41,310 nt of DNA from Herbaspirillum sp. AP02 (GTDB lineage: Bacteria > Pseudomonadota > Gammaproteobacteria > Burkholderiales > Burkholderiaceae_D): contig NZ_JADWMY010000019.1 in assembly GCF_015767275.1 (NCBI RefSeq), positions 1-41,310 of the forward strand, written 5' to 3'. Position numbers and translations under genes: made by a program. Under the pieces are notes generated by a model that had not been told where the DNA came from, made no database searches, and saw only the letters and a list, made by a program, of their open reading frames with translations. Of this stretch, positions 27,361 to 34,148 are shown in pieces (positions within the stretch are counted from its first letter, which is position 1; every line of letters starts with the position of its first letter).

Positions 27361-27690
27361 ATGTCGCTGACCAAAATGTCCCTGACCAAGCGTTTCCTCG
27401 GTTTCTTCCTGGCCCTGTTCATGGTTTCCCTGGTGGGCTGCGCCTCCAGCCCGGGCAAGGAAGGCACCGGCGAATACGTTGATGATGCCGTCATCACCAC
27501 CAAGGTGAAGGCCGCGATCTTCAACGAACCGAACCTGAAGTCGGCGGAAGTCAATGTCGAGACCTACAAGGGCGTGGTCCAGCTCTCCGGTTTCGTCTCC
27601 AGCTCCACCTCGGCTGCCCGTGCCACCGAACTGGCCCGTGGCGTCAAGGGTGTGGTCTCGGTGCGTAACGACCTGCGTCTGAAGCAATAA
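27361..27690 (+). CDS. BON-domain lipoprotein
   Basis: A 109-residue lipoprotein. The signal peptide ends in a lipobox (MVSLVGCASS), and the rest is a single BON domain (DDAVITTKVKAAIFNEPNLK...GVVQLSGFVSS...GVKGVVSVRNDLRLK). BON domains bind phospholipid or envelope surfaces; OsmY is the well-known relative induced by osmotic stress. AGGAG precedes the start. It is the last gene before a long hairpin at 27707. Confidence 0.92.
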   Translation: MSLTKMSLTKRFLGFFLALFMVSLVGCASSPGKEGTGEYVDDAVITTKVKAAIFNEPNLKSAEVNVETYKGVVQLSGFVSSSTSAARATELARGVKGVVSVRNDLRLKQ

Positions 27691-27706
27691 GGCAGGGAAC
27701 TTGTGA

Positions 27707-27737
27707 GCGCGCGACCGGTCTGTTGACCGGTCCGCGC
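27707..27737 (+). terminator. Hairpin after the BON lipoprotein gene
   Basis: ACCGGTC-TGTT-GACCGGT with additional GCGCG/CGCGC pairing, 17 bp after the stop codon. Only a short T-poor tail follows (TTGTCC), so termination may be incomplete. The rest of the 319-bp gap before the response regulator holds a TATAGT (27824-27829) without a proper -35 and a CAGCGCC-CCC-GGCGCTG hairpin (27965-27981). Confidence 0.5.
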
Positions 27738-28009
27738 TTGTCCTGCTTGAGGGCTTGCTGCTTGCAGAGCGTCTCGGAACGATCCGGTGCGTTGCGCAAG
27801 AAGACAGGTCAGGTGCAGTCGGGTATAGTTGGAATCCGTTGCTGCCGGGCACGCGCGAAGCCGGCCAGGGAAGGGCGGCGCGGTGGGGAAGCGGGTAAAT
27901 CCCGGGGACTTGATTACCGCGTAAAACGGCGTAAAACCAGAGTACAACTACAAATCGTACCAAGCAGCGCCCCCGGCGCTGGCGTTTCAATTCACTGCTC
28001 AAAATTGCC

Positions 28010-28639
28010 ATGACAAAAATACTTGTAGTCGATGACCACGCGGTCGTACGGGCAGGTGTGCACCATTTCATTTCGGAAATTCCGTCGATGGAGATTGGCG
28101 GCGAGGCCAGCACGGCGGAAGAAGCCATCCGGCTGGTGCGCACCCAGGACTGGGACATTGTCCTGCTGGATATCGCAATGCCTGACAAGAGTGGCGTAGA
28201 GGTCTTGAAGCAGATCAAGCGGGAAAAGCCGGAGCTGCCGGTGCTGATGCTGTCGATGCACCCCGAGAGCCGGTACGCCGTCCAGGTGCTGCGCAGCGGT
28301 GCTTCCGGCTATGTGCAGAAGGAGGCGCTGGCCACCGAACTGGTCAACGCCATCAACACCATCCTGCGCGGTCACAAGTACATCAGCTATGGCGTGGCCG
28401 AGTTGCTCACCAGCGAACCGGTGGATTCCGAAAAGCCGCTGCACGAGACGCTTTCGCAGCGGGAATACGAGATTTTCTACAAGCTGGGTCAAGGCCAGGG
28501 CGTGACCCAGATCGCCGACGAGCTTTGCCTGTCGGTGAAGACGGTCAGTACCTATCGTTCGCGCGTGCTGCAGAAGATGAGCATGACCAATAACGCGGAC
28601 ATCATTTATTACGCGATCAAGAACAACCTGATCGACTGA
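28010..28639 (+). CDS. NarL/RcsB-type LuxR-family response regulator
   Basis: DNA-binding response regulator of 209 residues. The receiver domain has the acidic pair D8-D9, phosphoacceptor D54 (VLLDIAMPD), a Ser at the Thr/Ser position (LMLSMHPE) and Lys in GYVQKEA. A LuxR-type helix-turn-helix occupies about residues 147-205 (LSQREYEIFYKLGQGQGVTQIADELCLSVKTVSTYRSRVL, in parts). The recognition-helix region SVKTVSTYRSRVL is RcsB/NarL-like. The cognate kinase is almost certainly the HisKA_3 protein at 29430. I infer that it binds the TTTTCCTAC elements around it, one of which is an RcsB-box-like palindrome. Confidence 0.93.
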   Translation: MTKILVVDDHAVVRAGVHHFISEIPSMEIGGEASTAEEAIRLVRTQDWDIVLLDIAMPDKSGVEVLKQIKREKPELPVLMLSMHPESRYAVQVLRSGASGYVQKEALATELVNAINTILRGHKYISYGVAELLTSEPVDSEKPLHETLSQREYEIFYKLGQGQGVTQIADELCLSVKTVSTYRSRVLQKMSMTNNADIIYYAIKNNLID

Positions 28640-28657
28640 GGCCGGGCGACCCGGGCA

Positions 28658-28679
28658 GTTGGCGCCAGGCAGCGCCAAC
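28658..28679 (+). promoter_or_regulatory. 8-bp hairpin between the two response-regulator genes
   Basis: GTTGGCGC-CAGGCA-GCGCCAAC lies 19 nt after the regulator's stop, without a T tract. May modulate expression of the downstream receiver gene. Confidence 0.45.
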
Positions 28680-28714
28680 GGGGTCGCAGGCAAGGAAGAG
28701 TGGTACATCGCATC

Positions 28715-29209
28715 ATGGACGACATTCTCAACATCAGGCCCCAGCGCGAGAGCGACGGGACGATCCTGCGACTCTTCCTGGTGGAAGATTCGGAGGACGT
28801 GCGGGACCTGATCGTCGAGAGTCTGGCCGAAATTGCCGGCGTACGCCTGGTGGGCTACGCCGAGACCGAAATGGAAGCCTTGCGTCACCTGCAGCAGAAC
28901 AGCTATGACGTGCTGATCCTGGACATCCAGTTGAAGCAGGGCAACGGCATGAGCCTGCTGCAGTCGCTGGCGCGCTCCAATACCCGCCGCCAGAGCGAGG
29001 TGAAGGTGGTCTTCAGCAATCACGTCAGCCCGACCTATCGGCGCGTGGGCGTGCAATGCGGCGTGCAGCACTTCTTCGACAAGTCGTCCGAACTGCCGCT
29101 GCTGTGCGACCTGTTGCAGGAACTCGCCGCGCAGAAGGGGGGCAAGTCCGGGCGCACCTCGTCGAACAATAATTCGCCGCAGGGGCCGGCCCAGGCGGGC
29201 GGGGTTTGA
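28715..29209 (+). CDS. Stand-alone response-regulator receiver protein
   Basis: A 164-residue receiver-only protein: acidic E-D pair in LRLFLVEDSEDVRD, phosphoacceptor Asp in DVLILDIQLKQGNG, Ser in VVFSNHVSP and Lys in HFFDKSSEL. There is no output domain; the C-terminal 25 residues are polar and low complexity. The start is uncertain: GTG 28700 has AAGGA close by, ATG 28715 is the first ATG. Located between the DNA-binding regulator and the histidine kinase, it could act as a phosphate sink or an intermediate in signalling. Confidence 0.85.
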   Translation: MDDILNIRPQRESDGTILRLFLVEDSEDVRDLIVESLAEIAGVRLVGYAETEMEALRHLQQNSYDVLILDIQLKQGNGMSLLQSLARSNTRRQSEVKVVFSNHVSPTYRRVGVQCGVQHFFDKSSELPLLCDLLQELAAQKGGKSGRTSSNNNSPQGPAQAGGV

Positions 29210-29355
29210 GCAGGACTTTTGCTGCATAATTTGTGCCGCCAATGATCGCGGCGCCAAGGCTGTTCGGCGCGACCGCGGTCAACCAGACAACGAGAACCGA
29301 TCATGGCAAAAAGCCTGCCCGGAGTCCGCAAGACCGTGACGCAGGCTTGATGTCC

Positions 29356-29407
29356 GGACCGCACGGACCGCATGGACAGCGCGGACGCACGGACACCACG
29401 GATCGCA
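29356..29407. repeat. Six near-tandem units of about 9 bp (GGACCGCAY-like)
   Basis: GGAC/GGAT recurs six times with 8-9 bp period just upstream of the histidine-kinase gene: GGACCGCAC, GGACCGCAT, GGACAGCGC, GGACGCAC, GGACACCAC, GGATCGCA. It ends 22 bp before the start codon, so it would be in the kinase mRNA leader. Confidence 0.7.
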
Positions 29408-29429
29408 AAAGAACAAGGGATTCCCGACG

Positions 29430-31463
29430 ATGCAGAAGAACCAAGACGGACTTCGTCCGTCCTCCGCCGATATCCAGAACAGCGCATCGGTCGAGTATTT
29501 CGCGGCATCGCACGCCAATTACAGCGGCATGGTGACGCTGGCCATGGGCTTGTCCATGGCCGTGATCCTGCTGGGCATCGTGGTCCTGCTGACTGGCTTC
29601 CTCGGTGCGGAATACCGGCGTCTGCTCTCCGGCCTGTTGGCCGTGCGCGAAGTCACGGCCGGCGGTTTCATCGTGGGCGCCCTGGCGCTTTACTTCAATA
29701 GCATGAATTCACCGGTACGCCGTCCGCTGCTGCGGCGCTTCGCCGTCGGTCTGGCGGTGCTGCTGCTGGTCGGCGGGCTGGCCACGCTGGCGCACGGTGT
29801 CATGTTCGCGCTGGGCTGGCTGCCGCTGGAGGGCGCCGAAACAATCTCGCCGCTGGCGATCCCACCCTTGCTGTCGCTGGGCTTCGTGCTCATGGCCGCC
29901 GCCTTGCTGCTGCATGACTGGCGTCTGCTGGGCGGCTATTATCCGGCCGAGTACCTGGCCTTTGCGTTGATCGCGCTGTCAGCCATTCCGCTGGTCGGCT
30001 ATCTGTACGATGTCAGCCAGTTCATCTATCTCGATTTCCCCTTGCCAGTGTCGCTGCTATCGGCGCTGGTATTCGCGCTGCTGGGTGCGGCCCTGCTCAT
30101 GGCGCGGCCGGCGCACCCCCTGATGGCGGTGATCATGCGCATTGCGCCGGGCGGCCAGATGCTACGTCATCTGCTGCCGCAGACGCTGTTCCTGCTACTG
30201 GCCTTCAGCCTGCTGTTGAGCTGGGGCATGACGCATGGCTGGATCGTGCCGGAGCTGGTGTTGCCGACCCTGACCCTGATCAATGGCGCCATCGTGCTCT
30301 TCATCTTCTGGGGCTCGGCCAGCCGGCTGGACAGCGAATACGGCGAACGGACCCGCAATGCACAGAAGCTGGCCGAGACCAGCGCCTTGTTGAATGCCGT
30401 CAGCGAAAGTACCAGCGATCCGATCTTCGTGAAGAACCGCCAGGGCCTGATGATCTTCGCCAATCCGGCCACCCTGCACAAGCTGGGCAAGACCTGGGAA
30501 GAGACCATGTACCGCGCCAGCCGCGAACTGTTCCTGGTGCAGGAAGAGGCCGATACGGTGGACCGCGACGACCGCCGCGTCATGGCCTCGGGCAAGCCCG
30601 AGAAGCTGGAGCAGACGCTGCACCTGCCCGAGGGCGTGGTCACCTTCCAGACCGCCAAGGTGCCGTGGTTCGGCAAGGATGGCAGCGTGCAGGGTGTCAT
30701 CGGCATCAGCACCGACATCACCGAGCGCAAGCAGGCCGAGGACGAACTGCGCCAGCGCGAGAGCCAGCTGGAAAAGACCGTGATCCAGCGTACCGCCCTG
30801 CTGCGCGAGCTGACCAACCACCTGGAAACCGTGCGCGAAGAAGAAAAGCGTGCCATCGCCCGCGAGCTGCACGACAACATGGGCGCCTCCCTGACGGCCT
30901 TGTCGATGCACCTGGAAGGGGTTTATCAGATCCTGCCGCCGGATGAAAAATGGGCCGATCGCAAGACCCGCATGCAGGGCCTGATGAAGTCGCTCGTAGC
31001 CACCACCCGCCGCATCCAGACCGAACTGCGCCCCAATACGCTGGACCTGTTCGGTCTCAAGGCCGCGATCTCCGAACAACTCGACGAATTGCATGAGCGC
31101 ACCGGTATCGCCTGTCACGCCAGCCTGCCGGATGAAGACGTGGATGTGGGCCATGAGATGGAGATCGCCATCTATCGCATGCTGCAGGAAATGCTCAACA
31201 ACGTCACCAAGCACGCCCAGGCCAGCAAGGTGGATGTGATCCTCGATATCGACGAGGACCACGTTGCCCTGACCGTGCGCGATGATGGGGTGGGCATCCC
31301 CGAGGAGCGGCGTGACAATCACAAGACCTATGGCCTGCGCGGCCTGCGCGAGCGTGCCACCTTCTTCGGCGGGGAGGTCGATATCCGCTCGACGCCGGGC
31401 AAGGGCGCCTTGATCAGTATCAGCCTGCCGATCCGTCCTGAACTGCCGACCAGCGACGCCTGA
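29430..31463 (+). CDS. Membrane sensor histidine kinase (multi-pass, PAS, HisKA_3)
   Basis: Sensor kinase of 677 residues. Residues 35-300 form about eight membrane helices with little periplasmic sequence, suggesting an intramembrane or small-ligand signal. A PAS domain follows (about 315-430, LLNAVSESTSDPIFVKNRQG to ISTDITERKQAED), then a coiled linker and a HisKA_3 dimerisation domain with phosphoacceptor H481 (RELHDNMGASL). The HATPase domain has MLQEMLNNVTKHAQ (N box), VRDDGVGIPEE (G1) and GLRGLRERATFFGG. HisKA_3 kinases pair with NarL/LuxR-type regulators, matching the gene at 28010. Start follows AAGGGA. Confidence 0.93.
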   Translation: MQKNQDGLRPSSADIQNSASVEYFAASHANYSGMVTLAMGLSMAVILLGIVVLLTGFLGAEYRRLLSGLLAVREVTAGGFIVGALALYFNSMNSPVRRPLLRRFAVGLAVLLLVGGLATLAHGVMFALGWLPLEGAETISPLAIPPLLSLGFVLMAAALLLHDWRLLGGYYPAEYLAFALIALSAIPLVGYLYDVSQFIYLDFPLPVSLLSALVFALLGAALLMARPAHPLMAVIMRIAPGGQMLRHLLPQTLFLLLAFSLLLSWGMTHGWIVPELVLPTLTLINGAIVLFIFWGSASRLDSEYGERTRNAQKLAETSALLNAVSESTSDPIFVKNRQGLMIFANPATLHKLGKTWEETMYRASRELFLVQEEADTVDRDDRRVMASGKPEKLEQTLHLPEGVVTFQTAKVPWFGKDGSVQGVIGISTDITERKQAEDELRQRESQLEKTVIQRTALLRELTNHLETVREEEKRAIARELHDNMGASLTALSMHLEGVYQILPPDEKWADRKTRMQGLMKSLVATTRRIQTELRPNTLDLFGLKAAISEQLDELHERTGIACHASLPDEDVDVGHEMEIAIYRMLQEMLNNVTKHAQASKVDVILDIDEDHVALTVRDDGVGIPEERRDNHKTYGLRGLRERATFFGGEVDIRSTPGKGALISISLPIRPELPTSDA

Positions 31464-31505
31464 GCGGCCCGCACCGACGCCGTTCCTGCCTCCCGCCATT
31501 CGTCC

Positions 31506-31534
31506 GAAAGCCGCCTCCAGGGCGGCTTTCTGCA
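31506..31534 (+). terminator. Terminator-like hairpin after the histidine kinase
   Basis: GAAAGCCGCC (31506-31515) pairs perfectly with GGCGGCTTTC (31521-31530), 42 bp after the stop. The T tract is weak (TGCATTTT). Confidence 0.7.
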
Positions 31535-31584
31535 TTTTGGTGAGGATTGTTCAGGGGGGCGTTTTTCCTGCACGATTTTTCGTT

Positions 31585-31619
31585 TTTTCCTACGTGCGAA
31601 AGGGCGACTCTCTTATGTG
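31585..31619 (+). promoter_or_regulatory. Stress-island element D (TTTTCCTAC plus TATGTG)
   Basis: TTTTCCTAC (31585-31593), 20-nt spacer, TATGTG (31614-31619). It points to the CsbD gene at 31764. The flank CCTACGTGCG matches element A (CCTACATGCG) apart from one base. Confidence 0.55.
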
Positions 31620-31763
31620 CGCGCCACAGGCTCATCGATACCATGGACTCATCGTCGCAGCCTGACCCGAAGGGCAGACAAGGCGGCGGTGCCGGCCAGC
31701 GGGCAGGAATGTCCTGACTTTGCAGCCGGGACCTATCAGGCAATCAACCACAAAGGAGCCATC

Positions 31764-31934
31764 ATGAACAAGGATCAAGTCAAGGGTAGCTTGAAGGAAG
31801 TGGCAGGCAAGGTGCAGCAGAAGACCGGTGAGCTGACCGGCAACACCACGCAGCAGGTCAAGGGTGCCGCCAAGCAGGTGGAAGGCAATGTCCAGAAGTC
31901 CTATGGCGATGCCAAGGAAGCGGCAAAGAACTAA
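31764..31934 (+). CDS. CsbD family stress protein
   Basis: A 56-residue soluble protein starting MNKDQVKGSLKEVAGKVQQK, followed by TGELTGNTTQQVKGAAKQVEGNVQ: two CsbD repeats. ATG 31764 is preceded by AAAGGAG; a much longer open frame starts at 31617 but overlaps the proposed promoter. It is a second, shorter CsbD relative within the island, separated from the first by the two-component genes. Confidence 0.93.
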   Translation: MNKDQVKGSLKEVAGKVQQKTGELTGNTTQQVKGAAKQVEGNVQKSYGDAKEAAKN

Positions 31935-32013
31935 GAGGCGGGCGCCGTCGCCGTGAGTGCCGCATGGGTTCTGACGAGCCCACGGCATTTTCGGCACGCG
32001 GCGGGATGGCAGT

Positions 32014-32055
32014 GTAGGAATTTTCCTACGCCAGAATCGGAAACGGCTGATTTTG
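32014..32055 (+). promoter_or_regulatory. Stress-island element E (full palindrome, RcsB-box-like)
   Basis: GTAGGAATTTTCCTAC (32014-32029) is a perfect 7+7 inverted repeat with a 2-bp centre, resembling the enterobacterial RcsB box. ATTTTG stands at the 20-nt spacing (32050-32055), with TGATTT two bases earlier as a better -10. TCCTAC-N5-AATCGG is shared with elements B and C. The element points to the gene at 32183. Confidence 0.65.
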
Positions 32056-32182
32056 TGATGCAGCAATTTCCGCGACCATGTCGCCATGGTGCTGGTAGAG
32101 CCGGGAAATGGAAAAGAGTTCTCGGGTTGCCGCATGAAATTTTTTGCTCACCGCCAAGAAGGGACCCCTGAAAGGGCAGACC

Positions 32183-32521
32183 ATGAAAAAAACAGTCGGT
32201 ATTTGCATGCTGGTAGCCGCCTCGGCACTTGCCTCTTCCGCTTATGCAGCGCCCCGACAGGCCGATGCCAGCGCAGCACGCTGGTCGACCTCGACGATGG
32301 ATCGTCACATGCCGGTCGATGCGTCCCGCCTGCAGAAGGCTGGTCAACAGAAGTTCCGGTACATGGACATGGCTGAAGGCCGTCGTTCCAGGTTCATGCG
32401 TGAAGCCGTATTGCTCTCCGGGCAACAGGCTGATGCATGTTCCGAGGATGTGGCCCGCGAATCGGCCAAGGCTGCGCCGCAAGCTCCGGCTGCGCGCGTG
32501 ATCATGCGTCCGATGACCTGA
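32183..32521 (+). CDS. Small exported protein of unknown function
   Basis: A 112-residue protein with a clear signal peptide (MKKTVGICMLVAASALASSA, cut after AYA). The mature part is Ala/Arg/Met-rich and contains one Cys; no domain is recognised. It appears to be preceded by AAAGGG about 8 nt from the ATG; an in-frame ATG 13 codons upstream is less likely because the signal peptide would be displaced. It is the first gene after the palindromic element E, followed by the OsmB-like gene. Confidence 0.7.
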   Translation: MKKTVGICMLVAASALASSAYAAPRQADASAARWSTSTMDRHMPVDASRLQKAGQQKFRYMDMAEGRRSRFMREAVLLSGQQADACSEDVARESAKAAPQAPAARVIMRPMT

Positions 32522-32608
32522 TGCCGTGGCGATGTTGCCAGTGGTTCGGCGACACCCTCTGCGCAATCTGATCGTCGGGCTCAATTCGACAATGAGGAAG
32601 GAGTAGTC

Positions 32609-32824
32609 ATGAAAACAATTCAAAAACTGGCAGTGACCTCGGTAGCCATCTTTGCGTTTTCCGCGATGACCGGCTGCAGCAACATGTCCGCACGCGACAA
32701 GAACACCGCCATTGGCGCAGGCGCCGGTGCAGTGGGTGGCGCAGTGCTCACCGGTGGTAGCGCCATCGGCACCGTGGGTGGTGCCGCCGTGGGGGGTGTC
32801 ATCGGTAACCAGGTGGGCAAGTAA
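32609..32824 (+). CDS. OsmB-like glycine-zipper lipoprotein
   Basis: A 71-residue lipoprotein: signal peptide with lipobox MTGCSN, then a glycine-zipper hairpin (AIGAGAGAVGGAVLTGG ... VGGAAVGGVIGNQVGK). This is the OsmB/glycine-zipper 2TM type of small outer-membrane-associated lipoprotein. AAGGAG precedes the ATG. In E. coli osmB is activated by RcsB; here the nearest upstream regulatory element is an RcsB-box-like palindrome (32014), one gene away. Confidence 0.88.
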   Translation: MKTIQKLAVTSVAIFAFSAMTGCSNMSARDKNTAIGAGAGAVGGAVLTGGSAIGTVGGAAVGGVIGNQVGK

Positions 32825-32881
32825 GCCGGCACTCTACTGAAAGCGGAAAGCGGGTCATCCCGGCCTGCGTAGACCGAATGC

Positions 32882-32921
32882 GACAAACGCCGCAACGATG
32901 CATTTCGTTGCGGCGTTTGTC
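32882..32921. terminator. Long hairpin between convergent genes
   Basis: GACAAACGCCGCAACG (32882-32897) pairs perfectly with 32906-32921, a 16-bp stem (17 with one A-T). It lies between the OsmB-like gene and the convergent gene ending at 32966. No long T tract on either side, so termination efficiency is uncertain. Confidence 0.65.
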
Positions 32922-32965
32922 ATGGTGCAGGAGAAATCCAGCGGCGGGAGCACGGCGCGTCGGCC

Positions 32966-33301
32966 TCAGGACGCCGGCTTGGCGTCCGTTGCCTTGTAGT
33001 CCTCGTAGATGCGCCGGGCACGGGCGTTGTCGTCCTTGCGGGCGGCGGCGGCCTCCTTGCGGCAGTTCCTGGCTTGTTTGCCGCGCTGTGCCTTGCAGTC
33101 GCTCAGCGCCTCGGCGTAGGCAGCGGCGGTTTCCTGATTGAGATTGCGCAGGCGCTCCTTGGGCGTGTCGGCGGTCTGGTACCAGCGGGCGGGGTCGCCA
33201 TTGGACTGGGATTGCGGGGCGGCATGGGCAGCGCCTGCGCACAGGATGGTCAGCGCGGCCAGGCAGGCGGGCAGGGGGCAAGCGAGGAGTTTGTTGTTCA
33301 T
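32966..33301 (-). CDS. Exported Ala/Arg/Lys-rich protein with paired Cys
   Basis: A 111-residue protein with a signal peptide (PLPACLAALTILCAGAAHA, cut near residue 27). The mature part contains AAAYAEALSDCKAQRGKQAR followed by NCRKEAAAARKDD, a Cys pair in a charged helical context that resembles the repeat unit of the gene at 26890. The ribosome-binding site is weak (GAGG). I do not recognise a named family. It is convergent with the OsmB-like gene and downstream of DUF3309 on the same strand. Confidence 0.7.
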   Translation of the reverse strand: MNNKLLACPLPACLAALTILCAGAAHAAPQSQSNGDPARWYQTADTPKERLRNLNQETAAAYAEALSDCKAQRGKQARNCRKEAAAARKDDNARARRIYEDYKATDAKPAS

Positions 33302-33397
33302 CTGTTGTAGGCCTCATCACGGACGTGCGAAAACTTCAAGGGGATGGGCCGTCCACACCTCTGTCGCGGCGGAGAAGCCAGCCGGACGCAATGCAAA

Positions 33398-33431
33398 CGG
33401 CGCGGTCGGTGACAGGGCACCGACTGCGCCG
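33398..33431 (-). terminator. 14-bp hairpin downstream of the DUF3309 gene
   Basis: 33398-33411 pairs with 33418-33431 (one G-T pair) around a 6-nt loop; on the minus strand TTTGCAT follows. A plausible terminator for the DUF3309 gene. The remainder of the gap between the two minus-strand genes shows nothing recognisable. Confidence 0.55.
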
Positions 33432-33547
33432 TGTTCCCTTCCGCAGGCCGATGGTATCAGGCTTGCATCCGGGAGGGGAGGGTCGCAGGGATGGGATCAG
33501 GGGGCGCTGGCAGCAGAGCACCTTGGCGGATCTGCTGCCGCCCCGCC

Positions 33548-33706
33548 TTATATCTTCCCGAGCAGCAACAGGATCAACAGGATGATGACGATGGTGCCGG
33601 CGATGCCGCTGGGACCATAGCCCCAGCCGCGGCTGTGCGGCCAGGCCGGAATCACGCCGAGCAGGATCAGGATCAGGACGATGAGCAGGATGGTGCCGAG
33701 GGTCAT
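33548..33706 (-). CDS. DUF3309 family small membrane protein
   Basis: A 52-residue protein with two hydrophobic helices (MTLGTILLIVLILILLGVIP and IAGTIVIILLILLLLGKI) joined by the conserved AWPHSRGWGYGPSG turn, the DUF3309 signature. AAAGGAG precedes the ATG. Such proteins are common in stress clusters of Beta- and Alphaproteobacteria; function unknown. Element F lies 128 nt upstream. Confidence 0.93.
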   Translation of the reverse strand: MTLGTILLIVLILILLGVIPAWPHSRGWGYGPSGIAGTIVIILLILLLLGKI

Positions 33707-33808
33707 GGAGTTTCTCCTTTCTTATTGAGTTCGTTCTTGCCCGCCAGGGTGCAAGCGCCGGGTCGTTCTTTGATGCTGAGCCATCATAGGCTGAGCGATG
33801 TTGTGGCC

Positions 33809-33843
33809 GCGATCAGCGGCCTTCGCAATGTGCTGTAGGAAAA
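33809..33843 (-). promoter_or_regulatory. Stress-island element F (TTTTCCTAC plus GATCGC)
   Basis: On the minus strand TTTTCCTAC (33843-33835), 20-nt spacer, GATCGC (33814-33809). It points toward the DUF3309 gene. The -10-like hexamer is poor. Confidence 0.5.
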
Positions 33844-33932
33844 TCCGGCAAGGCCGGGTAGGCGGCCACCTCCTCCATTTCCCCCATTACGTCCCCGGCT
33901 CCGCCCCGACCATGCCGCCAAGTTGGTGCAAA

Positions 33933-33947
33933 GCACAAAGGAAGTGC
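33933..33947 (+). promoter_or_regulatory. NtrC-like enhancer site
   Basis: GCACAAAGGAAGTGC matches the GCAC-N7-GTGC core of NtrC sites exactly. It is centred about 120 bp upstream of the sigma-54 promoter, a normal enhancer distance. An overlapping GGTGCAAAGCAC adds a second, differently spaced dyad. Confidence 0.65.
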
Positions 33948-34058
33948 GGTCTGCGCGCGTTTTGACGGCGCACGCAGGCTGGCGGGAGCACCCGGCAGCC
34001 CTGGTCCATCGACCAACGGCACAGCGGCGACAAGGCTTTGCGGGCGATTATCAGGCGC

Positions 34059-34074
34059 TGGCACAGTCTTTGCT
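34059..34074 (+). promoter_or_regulatory. Sigma-54 promoter of nrtABC
   Basis: TGGCACAGTCTTTGCT matches the -24/-12 consensus (TGGCAC-N5-TTGCW), with GG and GC separated by exactly 10 bp. Transcription would begin near 34085, immediately before the leader hairpins. Confidence 0.82.
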
Positions 34075-34088
34075 GAATCGAGGATATA

Positions 34089-34137
34089 GCGCACTCGGTG
34101 CGCAATAGATGTGAAGGTGTGACCAACGGCGGTCGCA
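34089..34137 (+). promoter_or_regulatory. Two leader hairpins, the second with an ANTAR-type hexaloop
   Basis: Hairpin 1: GCGCAC-TCG-GTGCGC (34089-34103), at the predicted 5' end of the RNA. Hairpin 2: TGTGACC (34118-34124) pairs with GGTCGCA (34131-34137), one G-U, around the six-base loop AACGGC. ANTAR proteins such as NasR recognise paired hairpins with hexaloops carrying A at position 1 and G at position 4; hairpin 2 fits, hairpin 1 does not have an obvious six-base loop. A terminator follows 12 nt later. Confidence 0.6.
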
Positions 34138-34148
34138 TCGTCCAGGAC

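Noticed and set aside
29303..29350. 15-codon frame MAKSLPGVRKTVTQA before the histidine kinase
   Set aside because: No Shine-Dalgarno sequence and no similarity; too short to support.
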